From GCA-2861595 sp035536185 (lineage in GTDB: Bacteria; Actinomycetota; Acidimicrobiia; Acidimicrobiales; GCA-2861595), in the NCBI GenBank assembly GCA_035536185.1, contig DATLOM010000018.1:140728-204727 (forward strand): 64,000 bases of DNA. The letters run 5' to 3'. Below the pieces are notes generated by a model. That model ran no database searches and was not told the DNA's origin. It saw only the letters and a list, made by a program, of their open reading frames with translations. The translations under genes were made by a program, and so were the position numbers. Within the stretch, counting starts at the first letter, position 1; each line of letters begins with the position of its first letter. This document shows, piece after piece, positions 40,323 through 49,566 of this stretch.

Positions 40323-42246
40323 CGGCGACGACGGGGCTGGGCGGCGGGTTGCTGCCGAGGGAGCCGTCGAAAGGCTTGTCGCTGAACACGAAGGCACCGC
40401 CGTCGGCCGCCACCAGCAGGTAGCCGTTGCCGTAGCTGACCATCCCGCTGACCGGCTTGTTCAGGCGGAGGTCGCCGAGCGAGCCCCTGAACGGGGCACT
40501 GAAGGCGAACACACCTCCGTCGGAGGCCACCATGTAGTAGCCGTCACCGTCGGGGTCGGGTACGAGCGACTGGACCGGGGCGTTCAGGCGCTTGCCGCCC
40601 ATCGACCCGTGGAACGCGGCGGCGCCGAAGGCGAAGGTGCCCCCGTCGGAAGCGACCATGTAGTAGCCGTCACCGCGGGAGGTGGTGACCGAGTCCCGGA
40701 TCGGCCCGTTCAGCGGCTTTCCCGCCATGTCGCCGAAGTGGGTCGCGTCGCCAAAGGTGAGCACCCGGCCTTTGGTGGTGAACATCCAGTAGCCGTTGCC
40801 GCTCCTGGTCCTCGACAGCGACGTGACGGACTCGCCGGCAGAGAGGGGCGTGGCATTTCCGTGCCAACGGGCGGTGCCGAACGCGAAGACCCGGCCGGCG
40901 GTGTCGACGACCCAGTACCCGTCCCCCCCGCTGGTGGCCTCGATGTCCACCGCGTTGGCATCCCTAACCGGGGCGTTGCCAAGGTAGGGGGCGGCGCCGA
41001 AGGCGTAGACGGCACCCTTCTGAGCCACCATCCAGTAGCCCGACCGGCCCGAAGAGGGCCGGGCGCCGATGGATCCCCCGGAGAGCAGTGCGGGCTCGCC
41101 GAACGGCGGTGCCAGCGCCACCCGGGGGGTGCCGCCGCCACCGATGCTGCCGGGGCCGTTGTTCGTGACGTGGTGGAGCTGGTCGAAGAGGCGGTTCATG
41201 TCCCGGTTCCAGGCGGTGTCGGACCAGCCTGAGTTCGAATAGGTCGACATGTTGATGCCGGCGGCGGCCATCTCGGCCTTGACGCCGTGCTCGACGTTGA
41301 GCAGGTTCTGGCCCCAGCCGGTGTCGAACCCGGAGTTGTCCACGACGTAGGAGCCGTAGTTCTGCCACGCCTCGGCCAGCTTGCGGGCGGGGCCGGTCTC
41401 CAGACCGAGGGAGTTGATGTCGACCCAGCCCGGGATGGAGAGCAGCGATCCCATCTTGAGGATCGGGGTGTAGCCGCGGGCGTTGACGCCGTAGTTCTGT
41501 CCGGTGTTGTTCGAGTCGGCGGCGTAGGCCGGCCACTGGTAGGCGTTGCGGTCCGCTTCACGGGTGCCCCACCGGCTCATGTCGACGGTCAACTTGGTGA
41601 CGTGGCGGATCGGGGCGACACCGGTCAGCTCCCCTCGGCGGATGCTGCCGCCGACGCCGCTCAGACCGGAGCCGCCGTGGCCGCCGAAGAACGACGACGG
41701 CCGGCCGTTGCCGTAGAGGTCGAGGGTGCTGCGAAGGCCGTCGCCGGTGAGGCTGGCCGGGCCTCCGGCGTCGCACCGGGACAGGTAGTTGAACTCCCGG
41801 ATGGTCCGCCCGTCGGCCAGCAGGGCTCCGCCGGCCAGGTTGGGCATCTTGCCCTCCCAGCTCCCGTCACCGGGGGCCACCACGTAGTCATCGGGGATGG
41901 GAAGGGAGACGCCGCTGCTGGCGTCGCCACTCTGGTGGCAACGGGCCGGCCAGGCGTGGGTGTGCACCGGCCGCAGCGGGCTGGACGGCGCCATGACGAT
42001 CGGGTTGGAGTCGGTTCCGTACCCGTTTGGCGGCTGGAAGAAGTTCGGATCGGCGAAGGTCGCCCCCGAGCCCACGGGCATGTTCCAGATGCTGTCGGAT
42101 GAGAACGGCCAGGCGTAGGGGTTCCGGGCGGTGGGATCGGCCGCCGCTGCGGTCGGGGAGAGGCTCAGCCCGACGAGGCCGGAGATGAGGGTGAGGGCGG
42201 CGGCGAGCAGCGCGATGCCGGCATGCCGGCGGGGGGGCGATTGCAT
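40306..42246 (-). CDS. Secreted protein: WPFSSDSIWN domain plus six GYW repeats
   Basis: The 646-aa protein has a signal peptide (about 1-35, IALLAAALTLISGLVGLSLS). A conserved domain of about 330 aa follows (NPYAWPFSSDSIWNMPVGSG, then GGHGGSGLSGVGGSIRRGEL and SYVVDNSGFDTGWGQNLLN), shared with two other proteins in this locus. The C-terminus (about 385-646) has six repeats of about 41 aa of the GYW.V...G.V.AFG...F.G type, common in actinobacterial surface proteins and probably forming a beta-propeller. I know no function for the shared domain; sugar binding or cleavage is a guess from context. Its mRNA leader contains a putative c-di-GMP riboswitch. Confidence 0.8.
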   Translation of the reverse strand: MQSPPRRHAGIALLAAALTLISGLVGLSLSPTAAAADPTARNPYAWPFSSDSIWNMPVGSGATFADPNFFQPPNGYGTDSNPIVMAPSSPLRPVHTHAWPARCHQSGDASSGVSLPIPDDYVVAPGDGSWEGKMPNLAGGALLADGRTIREFNYLSRCDAGGPASLTGDGLRSTLDLYGNGRPSSFFGGHGGSGLSGVGGSIRRGELTGVAPIRHVTKLTVDMSRWGTREADRNAYQWPAYAADSNNTGQNYGVNARGYTPILKMGSLLSIPGWVDINSLGLETGPARKLAEAWQNYGSYVVDNSGFDTGWGQNLLNVEHGVKAEMAAAGINMSTYSNSGWSDTAWNRDMNRLFDQLHHVTNNGPGSIGGGGTPRVALAPPFGEPALLSGGSIGARPSSGRSGYWMVAQKGAVYAFGAAPYLGNAPVRDANAVDIEATSGGDGYWVVDTAGRVFAFGTARWHGNATPLSAGESVTSLSRTRSGNGYWMFTTKGRVLTFGDATHFGDMAGKPLNGPIRDSVTTSRGDGYYMVASDGGTFAFGAAAFHGSMGGKRLNAPVQSLVPDPDGDGYYMVASDGGVFAFSAPFRGSLGDLRLNKPVSGMVSYGNGYLLVAADGGAFVFSDKPFDGSLGSNPPPSPVVAVTVLG

Positions 42247-42272
42247 GGTCTTGGCTCCAGCGGGACCAGGAC

Positions 42273-42355
42273 CGGTCGGTTTCGGTAGTCCGGCTAGGTC
42301 AATGACCCCCGTGACTTTGCGCCTCCGCCTCGCGACGGATTTGCCGGTTCGACCG
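42273..42355 (-). promoter_or_regulatory. c-di-GMP-I (GEMM) riboswitch, copy 1
   Basis: On the minus strand the leader reads CCGGCAAATCCG, then a stem capped by a GCGA (GNRA) tetraloop, then GGCGCAAAGTCACGGG, a GGTC-ATT-GACC hairpin, TAGCCGGACTACCGA and a closing CGGTCG/CGACCG stem. This follows the order of the known GEMM-I motif: GGCAAA, GNRA hairpin, ACGCAAAG, P3 hairpin, AGC.GG.U.ACCGA. It ends 27 nt before the ATG of the secreted-protein gene. The 83-nt span is nearly identical to 44149-44231. On or off behaviour cannot be read from sequence. Confidence 0.8.
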
Positions 42356-42445
42356 ATCTAACGGACGTTTCTTCAGCCTTGATCGACAGGTGCAGCGAGG
42401 GGCTTTAGCGGGCGATCCCGGACGTGGTTCGTCCATCGGAGGTGT

Positions 42446-44122
42446 TCATCGGCTCGACTGCTTCTTGAGCCTGGGCGCCTTCGTGGTCGTGGTGGTGGCC
42501 GGCATCGTGGTCGTGGTCGTGGTCGTCGTCGTGGCGATCGTCGGAATCGTCGTGGTCGTGGTCGTGGTCGTGGTGGTGGTCGTCACCACCGCGTCCGCTC
42601 GGGTGAAGCCGGCCTCGGCGTAGAAAACGTTCCCGTTGGTCAGGGTCATCCGGGCACCGATCCGGTGGGTGCCCAGCGACAGTTGCCTCAGCGGGGTCGC
42701 CAGACTGGTGCTCTGCTCGAAGTCGTAAGGCGTGGCCGCCTCCGATCGGGTATCGACGCCGTCGAGCGTGAAGCTCACCGCGGTTACGCCCGGATCGTTC
42801 ACGAAGACATAGGTCTGGCTGTCGACGGCGGTGTCCCGGAGGGCTCGCCCGTTGCTGCGGTCGGCGTTGTCGCTGACCCTGATCAGGTCGACCATGTCGA
42901 CGGGAGCAGTGGTTGTCGGAGCCGGCGTGGTCGTCGTGGTCGTGGTCACGTCCGGTGCCGGGCTCGACGCTGTGGCGAACGGCGGCGCCAGGGCCACCCG
43001 GGGGGTGCCGCCGCCGCCCACGGTGGCCGCGCTGTTGTTGGTGACGTGGCGGAGCTGGTCGAAGAGGCGGTTCATGTCCCGGTTCCAGGCCGTGTTGGCC
43101 CAACCCGAGCTCGCGTAGGTCGACATGTCGATGCCGGCGGCGGCCATCTCGGCCTTGACGCCGTGCTCGACGTTCAGCAGGTTCTGCCCCCAGCCGGTGT
43201 CGAAGCCGGAGTTGTCCACGATGTAGGAGCCGTAGTCCTGCCAGGCCTGGGCCAGCTTGCGGGCCGGTCCGGTCTCCAGGCCGATGGCGTTGACATCCAC
43301 CCAACCCGGGATGGACAGCAGCGACCCCATCTTGAGGATCGGGGTGTAGCCGCTGGCGTTGACGCCGTAGGTCTGGCCGGTGTTCTCGGAGTCGGCGGCA
43401 TAGGCGGGCCACTGGTAGGCGTTGCGGCCCCCTTCACGGGTGCCCCACCGGCTCATGTCGACGGTCAACTTGGTGGCGTGGCGGATCGGCTCGGCACCGG
43501 TGAGCTCACCCCGGCGGATGCTGCCCCCGACCCCGCTCAGCCCTGAGCCGCCGTGGCCGCCGAAGAACGAGGACGGCCGGCCGTTGCCGTAGAGGTCGAG
43601 GGTGCTGCGCAGCCCGTCGCCCGTGAGGCTGATCGGACCTCCGGCGCTGCAGCGGGAGAGGTAGTTGAACTCACGGATGGTGCGCCCGTCGCCCAGCAGG
43701 ATCCCACCCGCCAGGTTGGGCATGTTGCCCTCCCAGCTGCCGTCGCCGGGGGCCACGATGTAGCCGTCGGGGATCGGGAGTGACACTCCGCTGTAGGTGT
43801 CGCCACTCTGGTAACAGCGGGCCGGCCAGGCGTGGGTGTGGACCGGCCGCAGCGGGCTGGACGGCGCCATGACGATCGGGTTCGAGTCGGTGCCGTACCC
43901 GTTGGGCGGCTGGAAGAAGTTCGGGTCCGAGAAGGTCGCTCCCGAACCGACCGGCATGTTCCAGATGCTGTCGGATGAGAACGGCCAGGTGTACGGGTTG
44001 CGACTGGTAGCCTCGGCGGCAGCTCCCGTCTGGGAGAGGTTCAACCCGACCAGCCCCGAAGCAAGGGTGAGGAGGGCAGCGAACACCGGAACGCCCGAAC
44101 GGCGGCGGGTGGGCGATTGCAT
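42446..44122 (-). CDS. Secreted protein: WPFSSDSIWN domain with Thr-rich C-terminus
   Basis: The 558-aa paralogue of the 40306-42246 protein has a signal peptide (about 1-36) and the same domain of about 330 aa, with long identical blocks (for example SIWNMPVGSGATF and GLSGVGGSIRRGELTG). The GYW repeats are replaced by a Thr/Pro linker, an Ig-like or cadherin-like segment of about 110 aa (VDMVDLIRVSDNADRSNGRA, then VFVNDPGVTAVSFTLDG) and two poly-Thr tracts before a basic C-terminus (KAPRLKKQSSR). The function is unknown; probably exported or wall-associated. It follows the second riboswitch copy, so this gene and its neighbour arose by duplication that included the leader. Confidence 0.8.
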   Translation of the reverse strand: MQSPTRRRSGVPVFAALLTLASGLVGLNLSQTGAAAEATSRNPYTWPFSSDSIWNMPVGSGATFSDPNFFQPPNGYGTDSNPIVMAPSSPLRPVHTHAWPARCYQSGDTYSGVSLPIPDGYIVAPGDGSWEGNMPNLAGGILLGDGRTIREFNYLSRCSAGGPISLTGDGLRSTLDLYGNGRPSSFFGGHGGSGLSGVGGSIRRGELTGAEPIRHATKLTVDMSRWGTREGGRNAYQWPAYAADSENTGQTYGVNASGYTPILKMGSLLSIPGWVDVNAIGLETGPARKLAQAWQDYGSYIVDNSGFDTGWGQNLLNVEHGVKAEMAAAGIDMSTYASSGWANTAWNRDMNRLFDQLRHVTNNSAATVGGGGTPRVALAPPFATASSPAPDVTTTTTTTPAPTTTAPVDMVDLIRVSDNADRSNGRALRDTAVDSQTYVFVNDPGVTAVSFTLDGVDTRSEAATPYDFEQSTSLATPLRQLSLGTHRIGARMTLTNGNVFYAEAGFTRADAVVTTTTTTTTTTTTIPTIATTTTTTTTTMPATTTTTKAPRLKKQSSR

Positions 44123-44148
44123 GGTCTTGGCTCCAAAGGGACCAGGAC

Positions 44149-44231
44149 CGGTCGGTTTCGGTAGTCCGGCTGGGTACGAGACCTCCGTGACTTTGCGTCT
44201 CCGCCTCGCGACGGATTTGCCGGTTCGACCG
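44149..44231 (-). promoter_or_regulatory. c-di-GMP-I (GEMM) riboswitch, copy 2
   Basis: This copy has the same ordered elements as the copy at 42273-42355: GGCAAATCCG, the GCGA tetraloop stem, GACGCAAAGTCACGG, a variable P3 stem (AGGTCTCGTACCC here), AGCCGGACTACCGA and CGACCG. Here the core reads GACGCAAAG, an exact match to the GEMM-I consensus. Differences between copies cluster in the P3 stem, as expected for a folded RNA. It ends 26 nt before the ATG. Confidence 0.83.
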
Positions 44232-44339
44232 ATCTAAGCGGGCGGGACCTCGTCTCCATCGGCCGGCGCTCGGTGGTGCTTGAGCGCGACGTTCCCGCTG
44301 AGCCAACGTGCGTAAGGGCCCCCGTAGCGGAACGGAAGA

Positions 44340-45842
44340 TCAGGGATGCGTCGCGGGCTCCGGCACCGATGTCGTGGCGATACGCACCTGCCACGCCGGA
44401 TTGCGGCTGAGGGCCCATGCAAGGGGCACGCACAGGTACCACTGCACCACCGGCTGGGCCAGCAGGTTCTCCGACGAGCACTGGACGACGAACGCGGCAA
44501 ATGCGGCGGCGGCGCCGACGACCACGCCTCGATTGATCCCCGCCGGCAGGGCCCGCAGCGCCCGCCTCAGCTCGAAGGTCACGGCCAGGAAGAAGGCCAC
44601 AAGAGCGAGTAGCCCGGCGGCCCCGGTCTCGACGACTGCCTGGACGAAAACGTTGTGGGGAGGAAGCTTGTATGCGGTACGGCGCTCCACGACGTTGAGC
44701 CCGATACCTGTGATCGGCCCGTCCGACGTGAAGGGCAGTACGTCCTGCCAGTACTGGATCCGCCATGACAACGAGTCGGGGTCGCCGATCACCGAACCGG
44801 AGTCGCCGCCGAGGTCAGCCAGGCGGCTGGCCGCCGACGGAACGGCCAGCAGGACGACGGCAGTGCCCGCGATCACGAGCCAGATGAGGCGCCGGTCCTG
44901 GAGCCATCCGATGAGCATCACGCCGACGAAGGCCGCCGCCCAAGCTCCCCTGGCATAGGTGAAGAACAGCAGGAACCCCGACGCGCCGGCCACGGTCACG
45001 ATCCCGACGCGGACGAAGCGGCGGACGTGGGGCAACAGAGCCACCGCCACCGGGAAGAGCATGGTGAGATAGGCGGCGAACACGTTGGGATGGACGAAGG
45101 TCCCCTGAATGCGGCCGACGTCGAGGGCCGGACCGTAGAGCGGGACCTCGGGGACGTTGCCTTGAAGCTGAAGGGCGGCCGTGAAGGCGGGAACGATCAT
45201 CGAAGCGAAGGTGGCCACGAGGAGACCGGGGAGCCGATCGGGCCGGTCGCGCAGCGCCTGCTCGAGGACGATGAGCATGACCGCGGTCGACACCACCCTC
45301 AGGGCCGCCTGGAAGCTGACAGTCGGGGCGTCCGAGGTGACCGAGCTCAGGACGCAGACCCCGGCCAGCGCCACGAAGGCGAGGCTCGAGCGGGAGGAGA
45401 CGATGGGCAGGCCCGAACGCCAGCGCCGGTAGAGCCAGACGGCCGAAGCACACAGGATCACCATGCCGAGGACCGTCGACGGTTCGGCGGGGAGAGCAGC
45501 CTCTCCGGACTTGAAGTAGTCGAGCCCCGGCCGGCTGGCGAAGACGATCACGACCGCGGCCCAGAACCGGCTGGCCGCCCAGCGGACGGTCGTGTACCCG
45601 ACGACCACAGCCAGTATGCCGAAGAGGGGCAGCCCCAGGCCCGGACGGGAGGCCGAGACGGCGCCGGTGACGACGGACGCGACCACGACGGCTACGGCGA
45701 GCATTGGGAGGAACAGACCTGACCGCTCGGCCGCTGCAGGCGAAGACCCGTTGTCACTCCGGGAGTCGCTATGGCCGCCCGCACCACCGCTTCGGGAGGC
45801 TCTGAACGCCTGCGTGGTGGGCGCCCCGCCTGTCGGGCTCAC
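44340..45842 (-). CDS. O-antigen ligase/polymerase-like membrane protein
   Basis: The 500-aa protein has about 12 hydrophobic segments and a large periplasmic-type loop near the middle-to-end (SLSWRIQYWQDVLPFTSDGP, then GIGLNVVERRTAYKLPPHNV FVQ), matching Wzy_C/WaaL family proteins. These polymerise or ligate polysaccharide repeat units at the outer membrane face. The N-terminus is a Ser/Gly-rich cytoplasmic tail. The start GTG 45842 lies 43 nt from the Wzz-like gene on the same strand, so they are likely an operon. Confidence 0.85.
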   Translation of the reverse strand: MSPTGGAPTTQAFRASRSGGAGGHSDSRSDNGSSPAAAERSGLFLPMLAVAVVVASVVTGAVSASRPGLGLPLFGILAVVVGYTTVRWAASRFWAAVVIVFASRPGLDYFKSGEAALPAEPSTVLGMVILCASAVWLYRRWRSGLPIVSSRSSLAFVALAGVCVLSSVTSDAPTVSFQAALRVVSTAVMLIVLEQALRDRPDRLPGLLVATFASMIVPAFTAALQLQGNVPEVPLYGPALDVGRIQGTFVHPNVFAAYLTMLFPVAVALLPHVRRFVRVGIVTVAGASGFLLFFTYARGAWAAAFVGVMLIGWLQDRRLIWLVIAGTAVVLLAVPSAASRLADLGGDSGSVIGDPDSLSWRIQYWQDVLPFTSDGPITGIGLNVVERRTAYKLPPHNVFVQAVVETGAAGLLALVAFFLAVTFELRRALRALPAGINRGVVVGAAAAFAAFVVQCSSENLLAQPVVQWYLCVPLAWALSRNPAWQVRIATTSVPEPATHP

Positions 45843-45885
45843 AGGAAAACGGCCCGGTCAGCGGGCGGCGTCGGCCGCCGACCCA

Positions 45886-46872
45886 TCACGCCTCATCCGC
45901 GACCCTCACCGGCTGAGAAGCGACGTCACGGCCCCCGGGGGGCCACCCGACCACATCGGCCTGCCTTGCCTGGACAGCTTCCGCCCGGCGGCGCTTGCGC
46001 CAGTCCAGGAGGGCGAAACCGCCGAGGGTGCCCACCACTGTCACCAGCGTCGATCCGACCACCCCCCGAGCGATGGCGGACGTTCGGGAGACGGGCGAAG
46101 CTCCCCCGTCCTTCACCAACCCCGGAGTCTCCACGGCCGCAAGCCTGGCCGTAGCCAGCTGCCGGTCGCTCTCGGCTTTGGCGATGGTCTCCTCTGACCG
46201 GTCGAGACGGTTGAGCAGCACGTCACGCCGGGAGCGCAGGGCGCTCATCTCGGCCAGCTGCGCGACGACCGCGTCCGCCTGGGCACTCGTGGCCGGGTCC
46301 GCCCGCAGCGCGGCGAGCCTCCGCCTCTGGTTCTCGTACTCGGCGTCGAGGTCGGCGAAGCCGGTGGACTCGTCCAGCGCCGCCAGCTCGTCACGCGTCG
46401 CTTGCAGATTGCTGGAAGCCTCCTTCACCTGCGAGTCCGCGAGGGCCCGGTCCTGCTCGGCCAGAGCTCTGAGGGTGGCCAGGGCCGCCTCTCTCGGAAC
46501 TCGAGCGGCGATCTCGGGGTCCTCGGAACCTTTGAAGACGATGGAGACGATTGTGCCCTGGTTCGCCCGGGAGGAGACGGTGCCGAGCGCTATGTCGAGG
46601 GCGGGCACCCCTGTCGACTTGGAAACGGCGTCGGTCGTCTCGGAAAAGGTGAGGCTGGACTGGAAGGTCGACACGAACGGGTCCATCTCGATCCCGGCCC
46701 GCCCGGGATAGAGCTTGGAGAGGAAGACCACCGCCCTGCCCTCGTACAAGGGAGGAGGGCTGACGATCGTCCCCACGGTCAGCCCGATGCTCAAGGCCGT
46801 GACGGCAACGAGGAGAACCCGGCGACGAACCGTGAGGTTCACCAGAGGAGGGGCTGGAGCCGTGGGGATCAT
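45886..46872 (-). CDS. Wzz-like chain-length determinant
   Basis: The 328-aa protein has two membrane helices (about residues 17-37, VLLVAVTALSIGLTVGTIVS, and about 275-295, GVVGSTLVTVVGTLGGFALL) flanking an extracytoplasmic domain with a long coiled coil (about 130-255). This is the layout of Wzz/polysaccharide co-polymerases, which set chain length with the Wzy polymerase. There is no C-terminal tyrosine kinase. The Wzy-like gene follows on the same strand. Confidence 0.82.
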   Translation of the reverse strand: MIPTAPAPPLVNLTVRRRVLLVAVTALSIGLTVGTIVSPPPLYEGRAVVFLSKLYPGRAGIEMDPFVSTFQSSLTFSETTDAVSKSTGVPALDIALGTVSSRANQGTIVSIVFKGSEDPEIAARVPREAALATLRALAEQDRALADSQVKEASSNLQATRDELAALDESTGFADLDAEYENQRRRLAALRADPATSAQADAVVAQLAEMSALRSRRDVLLNRLDRSEETIAKAESDRQLATARLAAVETPGLVKDGGASPVSRTSAIARGVVGSTLVTVVGTLGGFALLDWRKRRRAEAVQARQADVVGWPPGGRDVASQPVRVADEA

Positions 46873-47142
46873 CGCCGCTCGACCTCGTCCGCTTGGCTCA
46901 CGTTGTGCACCTGCTCCAACCTTTCAGCACCACCTGGCGAAGAGCTCGTGCGCCGTCACGCTGCGGCTGACGAACGCGGTACGTCTACCGCCATCAAGCA
47001 AGGTACCAGACCTCCCAGTCATCTTTTCTTCGCCTCGCCGCGCAAAACCGCAAGGTTGTCCTCGAGCCTCGAACCTCGGAGGGCACCACTAGGGTTGCCT
47101 GGTGGCTCGGGATCGGCATCAACGGAGGCGGAAGCCGCGCTG

Positions 47143-48246
47143 ATGCGGATCGCGCTGGTGGGCACCCGCGGCGTGCCGGCCCGCTATGGAGGGTTCGAAA
47201 CCGCCGCCGAGGAGATCGGGCGGCGCCTGGTCGAGCGGGGTCACGAGGTGGTCGTCTACTGCCGCAACGCGGATCCGGAACAAGTCGAGTACCTGGGAAT
47301 GGAGCTCGTTCACCTGCGGTCGCTGCGGCTGAAGTTCAGTGAGACCCTCACTCATACCGCGATGTCGCTGATGCATCTTCGGAGCCGGCCGGTGGACGTC
47401 GCCGTCGTCTTCAATGCCGCGAACGCCCCACTTCTACCCATAGTTCGCCGGCGCGGGATCCCGGTGGCGGTTCACGTCGACGGCCTCGAGTCGTTGCGAG
47501 CCAAATGGGGCGGGATCGGCCGTGCCTATTACAAGAAGGCCGAGAAGGTGGCCGTCAGGTGGGCCGACGAGCTGATCGCCGATGCTCGAGGGATCCAGGA
47601 GCACTACGCCCTCACCTACGGCGTGTCCAGCCGGCTCATCGCTTACGGCGCGCCCCTCCTGTACGACCGTCCCGATCATCGGCTGGAAGAGCTGGGCCTG
47701 AGGAGCGCCAGGTACCACCTAGTCGTCGCCCGCTTCGAGCCGGAGAACTGCATCGACGTCATAGTCGACGGCTACCAGCAGAGTGAGGCGGAGCTCCCGC
47801 TGATCGTCGTCGGGTCGGCCCCGTACGGGAACCGGTACCGGCAGCGGGTGGAATCACGGGCGGCGAACGACGAGAGGGTCCGCCTCCTCGGGCCGGTCTG
47901 GGACCAGGAGCTACTCGACCAGCTGTACGCCCACGCCTCCAGCTACGTGCATGGTCATTCGGTCGGAGGTACGAACCCGTCGCTGCTGCGAGCCATGGGT
48001 GCCGGCGCTCCCGTCATCGCCATCGACGTCCGGTTCACGCGGGAGGTGCTCGAGGACACCGGCGTGTTCTTCCGGGGCCCATCCGACCTCGCCGGCCTGA
48101 TCAGCGGTGCGGAGGCCGATCCGAAGGCCGCGAGAGAACGCGGCCGGCGAGGCCGGGAACGCGCCGCCTCGGCCTACGTGTGGGAGGACGTGGTGGACGA
48201 CTACGAGCGGATGTGCCAGCGGCTGCACGAGGATGCGCAGAGCTAG
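47143..48246 (+). CDS. GT4 glycosyltransferase with DUF1972-type N-terminus
   Basis: The 367-aa protein starts MRIALVGTRGVPARYGGFET, the DUF1972 signature of rhamnosyltransferase-like GT4 enzymes. The C-terminal GT-B half has VVARFEPENCIDV, then SYVHGHSVGGTNPSLLRAMG and the EX7E-like region. It probably adds a deoxyhexose to the lipid-linked repeat unit in the cytoplasm. ATG 47143 is chosen because it gives the canonical N-terminus. It is divergent from the Wzz-like gene; the 270-nt gap between them holds no feature I can name. Confidence 0.88.
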   Translation: MRIALVGTRGVPARYGGFETAAEEIGRRLVERGHEVVVYCRNADPEQVEYLGMELVHLRSLRLKFSETLTHTAMSLMHLRSRPVDVAVVFNAANAPLLPIVRRRGIPVAVHVDGLESLRAKWGGIGRAYYKKAEKVAVRWADELIADARGIQEHYALTYGVSSRLIAYGAPLLYDRPDHRLEELGLRSARYHLVVARFEPENCIDVIVDGYQQSEAELPLIVVGSAPYGNRYRQRVESRAANDERVRLLGPVWDQELLDQLYAHASSYVHGHSVGGTNPSLLRAMGAGAPVIAIDVRFTREVLEDTGVFFRGPSDLAGLISGAEADPKAARERGRRGRERAASAYVWEDVVDDYERMCQRLHEDAQS

Positions 48247-48261
48247 CCAAGCCACTCCGGC

Positions 48262-49503
48262 TCAGGCAGCCGCGGTCACCAACTCGGCCGCCTCGGCGTA
48301 GAGCCGGTCGAGGCCCTGTAGGTGCCCCGGGATCGAGTAGTCCCGCTCTACCTTGACTCGTCCGGCTCGGCCCATCGCCGCGGCCCGGTCGGTGTCGGAA
48401 AGAAGAGCGTTGAGCGCGGTAGCCAGGGCGCGAGGGTCCTCGGGCGGAACGAGAAGACCGTCCACCCCGGGTTCGATCAGCTCCCGGACGCCGCCGCGAT
48501 CCGAGCCGACCACGGCGACACCGGACGCGAAAGCCTCGAGAATGATCATCGGCTGGTTCTCGTAGAACCGGGACGGGATGGCAAGCACGGCCGCAGCATC
48601 GAGATGCTGTTGCAGTTCGACCTTGGAGAGGCGACCGAGAAAGCGGACCCGCCCGGGGGCCACCCGCGAGGCCAGCTCCTCCAGCTTCTCCTGCTCGGGC
48701 CCCTCCCCGGCGATGTCCAGGATCGTGGAAGCATCCATCCACTGGAGCGCTTCGACGACGAGATCGACGCCCTTCTCAACGGAGAGCCGTCCGGCGAAGA
48801 GAAGCCCCTTCTTGAGGGTGGCGGTTCGCCCCCGCCCTGATGCCTGGGCGAAATGTGGCAGCACGCGCAGTTTGTCGGGGAACACGCCGGCTTCCGTCAT
48901 CTTCGCCGCAATGAACCGGCTCGGGCAGATGAACAGCTGGATGGGCGCGTAGGCCCTGAAGTAGGTGTGAAGGGTGAGCTCGCCGGCGAGGAGGGCGCTT
49001 TCGACGAGCGACCCGTTCTTGCACCGCCGCAGGACGGCGTTCTGGAACTTGCCGCCGAGGCATGCCTCGCACACCTTGCCCTTGTCGAGGAAGTGGTAGG
49101 TGGGGCAGGCGAGCTTGAAATCGTGAAGGGTCATGACACTGGGCACACGGTGCTGGGCCAACGGTCGCAGGATCGACGGCGAGAGCTGGTGGTGGATGAT
49201 GTGGAGGTGGGCCACATCCGGCTTGAACTCCCGGATCACCTTTTCCATCCCGGCTGCCGACGACGAGCTCCATACCATCCGGGCGGCCGCTTTCAACTTT
49301 CCGGCCACACCGGCAGGAGCCGGATTGAGCTCCAAGTAGGTGGGGAAATGCTGTTCCAGGGGCGCCGGCTCGTTGTCCGGGTGCTGCATCGAGAAGAAGG
49401 TCACGTCGTGACCGGCCTGTCGTTGCAGTGCCGCCAGCTCCAGCATGTACGCCTCCGAGCCGCCCCTGCGGTGGAGGAACTTGTTCACGTGGAGTATCCG
49501 CAT
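48262..49503 (-). CDS. GT4 family glycosyltransferase
   Basis: The 413-aa GT-B enzyme starts MRILHVNKFLHRRGGSEAYM, with GT4_N (HLHIIHHQLSPSIL) and the GT1 catalytic domain GLLFAGRLSVEKGVDLVVEA, then IAGEGPEQ and SRFYENQPMIILEAFASG (the EX7E motif region). A Cys-rich stretch in the middle (CPTYHFLDKGKVCEACLGG) appears in related GT4 enzymes. It is convergent with the DUF1972 gene, 15 nt apart. The sugar specificity is unknown. Confidence 0.9.
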   Translation of the reverse strand: MRILHVNKFLHRRGGSEAYMLELAALQRQAGHDVTFFSMQHPDNEPAPLEQHFPTYLELNPAPAGVAGKLKAAARMVWSSSSAAGMEKVIREFKPDVAHLHIIHHQLSPSILRPLAQHRVPSVMTLHDFKLACPTYHFLDKGKVCEACLGGKFQNAVLRRCKNGSLVESALLAGELTLHTYFRAYAPIQLFICPSRFIAAKMTEAGVFPDKLRVLPHFAQASGRGRTATLKKGLLFAGRLSVEKGVDLVVEALQWMDASTILDIAGEGPEQEKLEELASRVAPGRVRFLGRLSKVELQQHLDAAAVLAIPSRFYENQPMIILEAFASGVAVVGSDRGGVRELIEPGVDGLLVPPEDPRALATALNALLSDTDRAAAMGRAGRVKVERDYSIPGHLQGLDRLYAEAAELVTAAA

Positions 49504-49566
49504 CAGTTGGGCGAACGTCCTCTCGAGGCGTCAAGGCCGATACTACAGCCGCAGAGGCGGCCGTCC

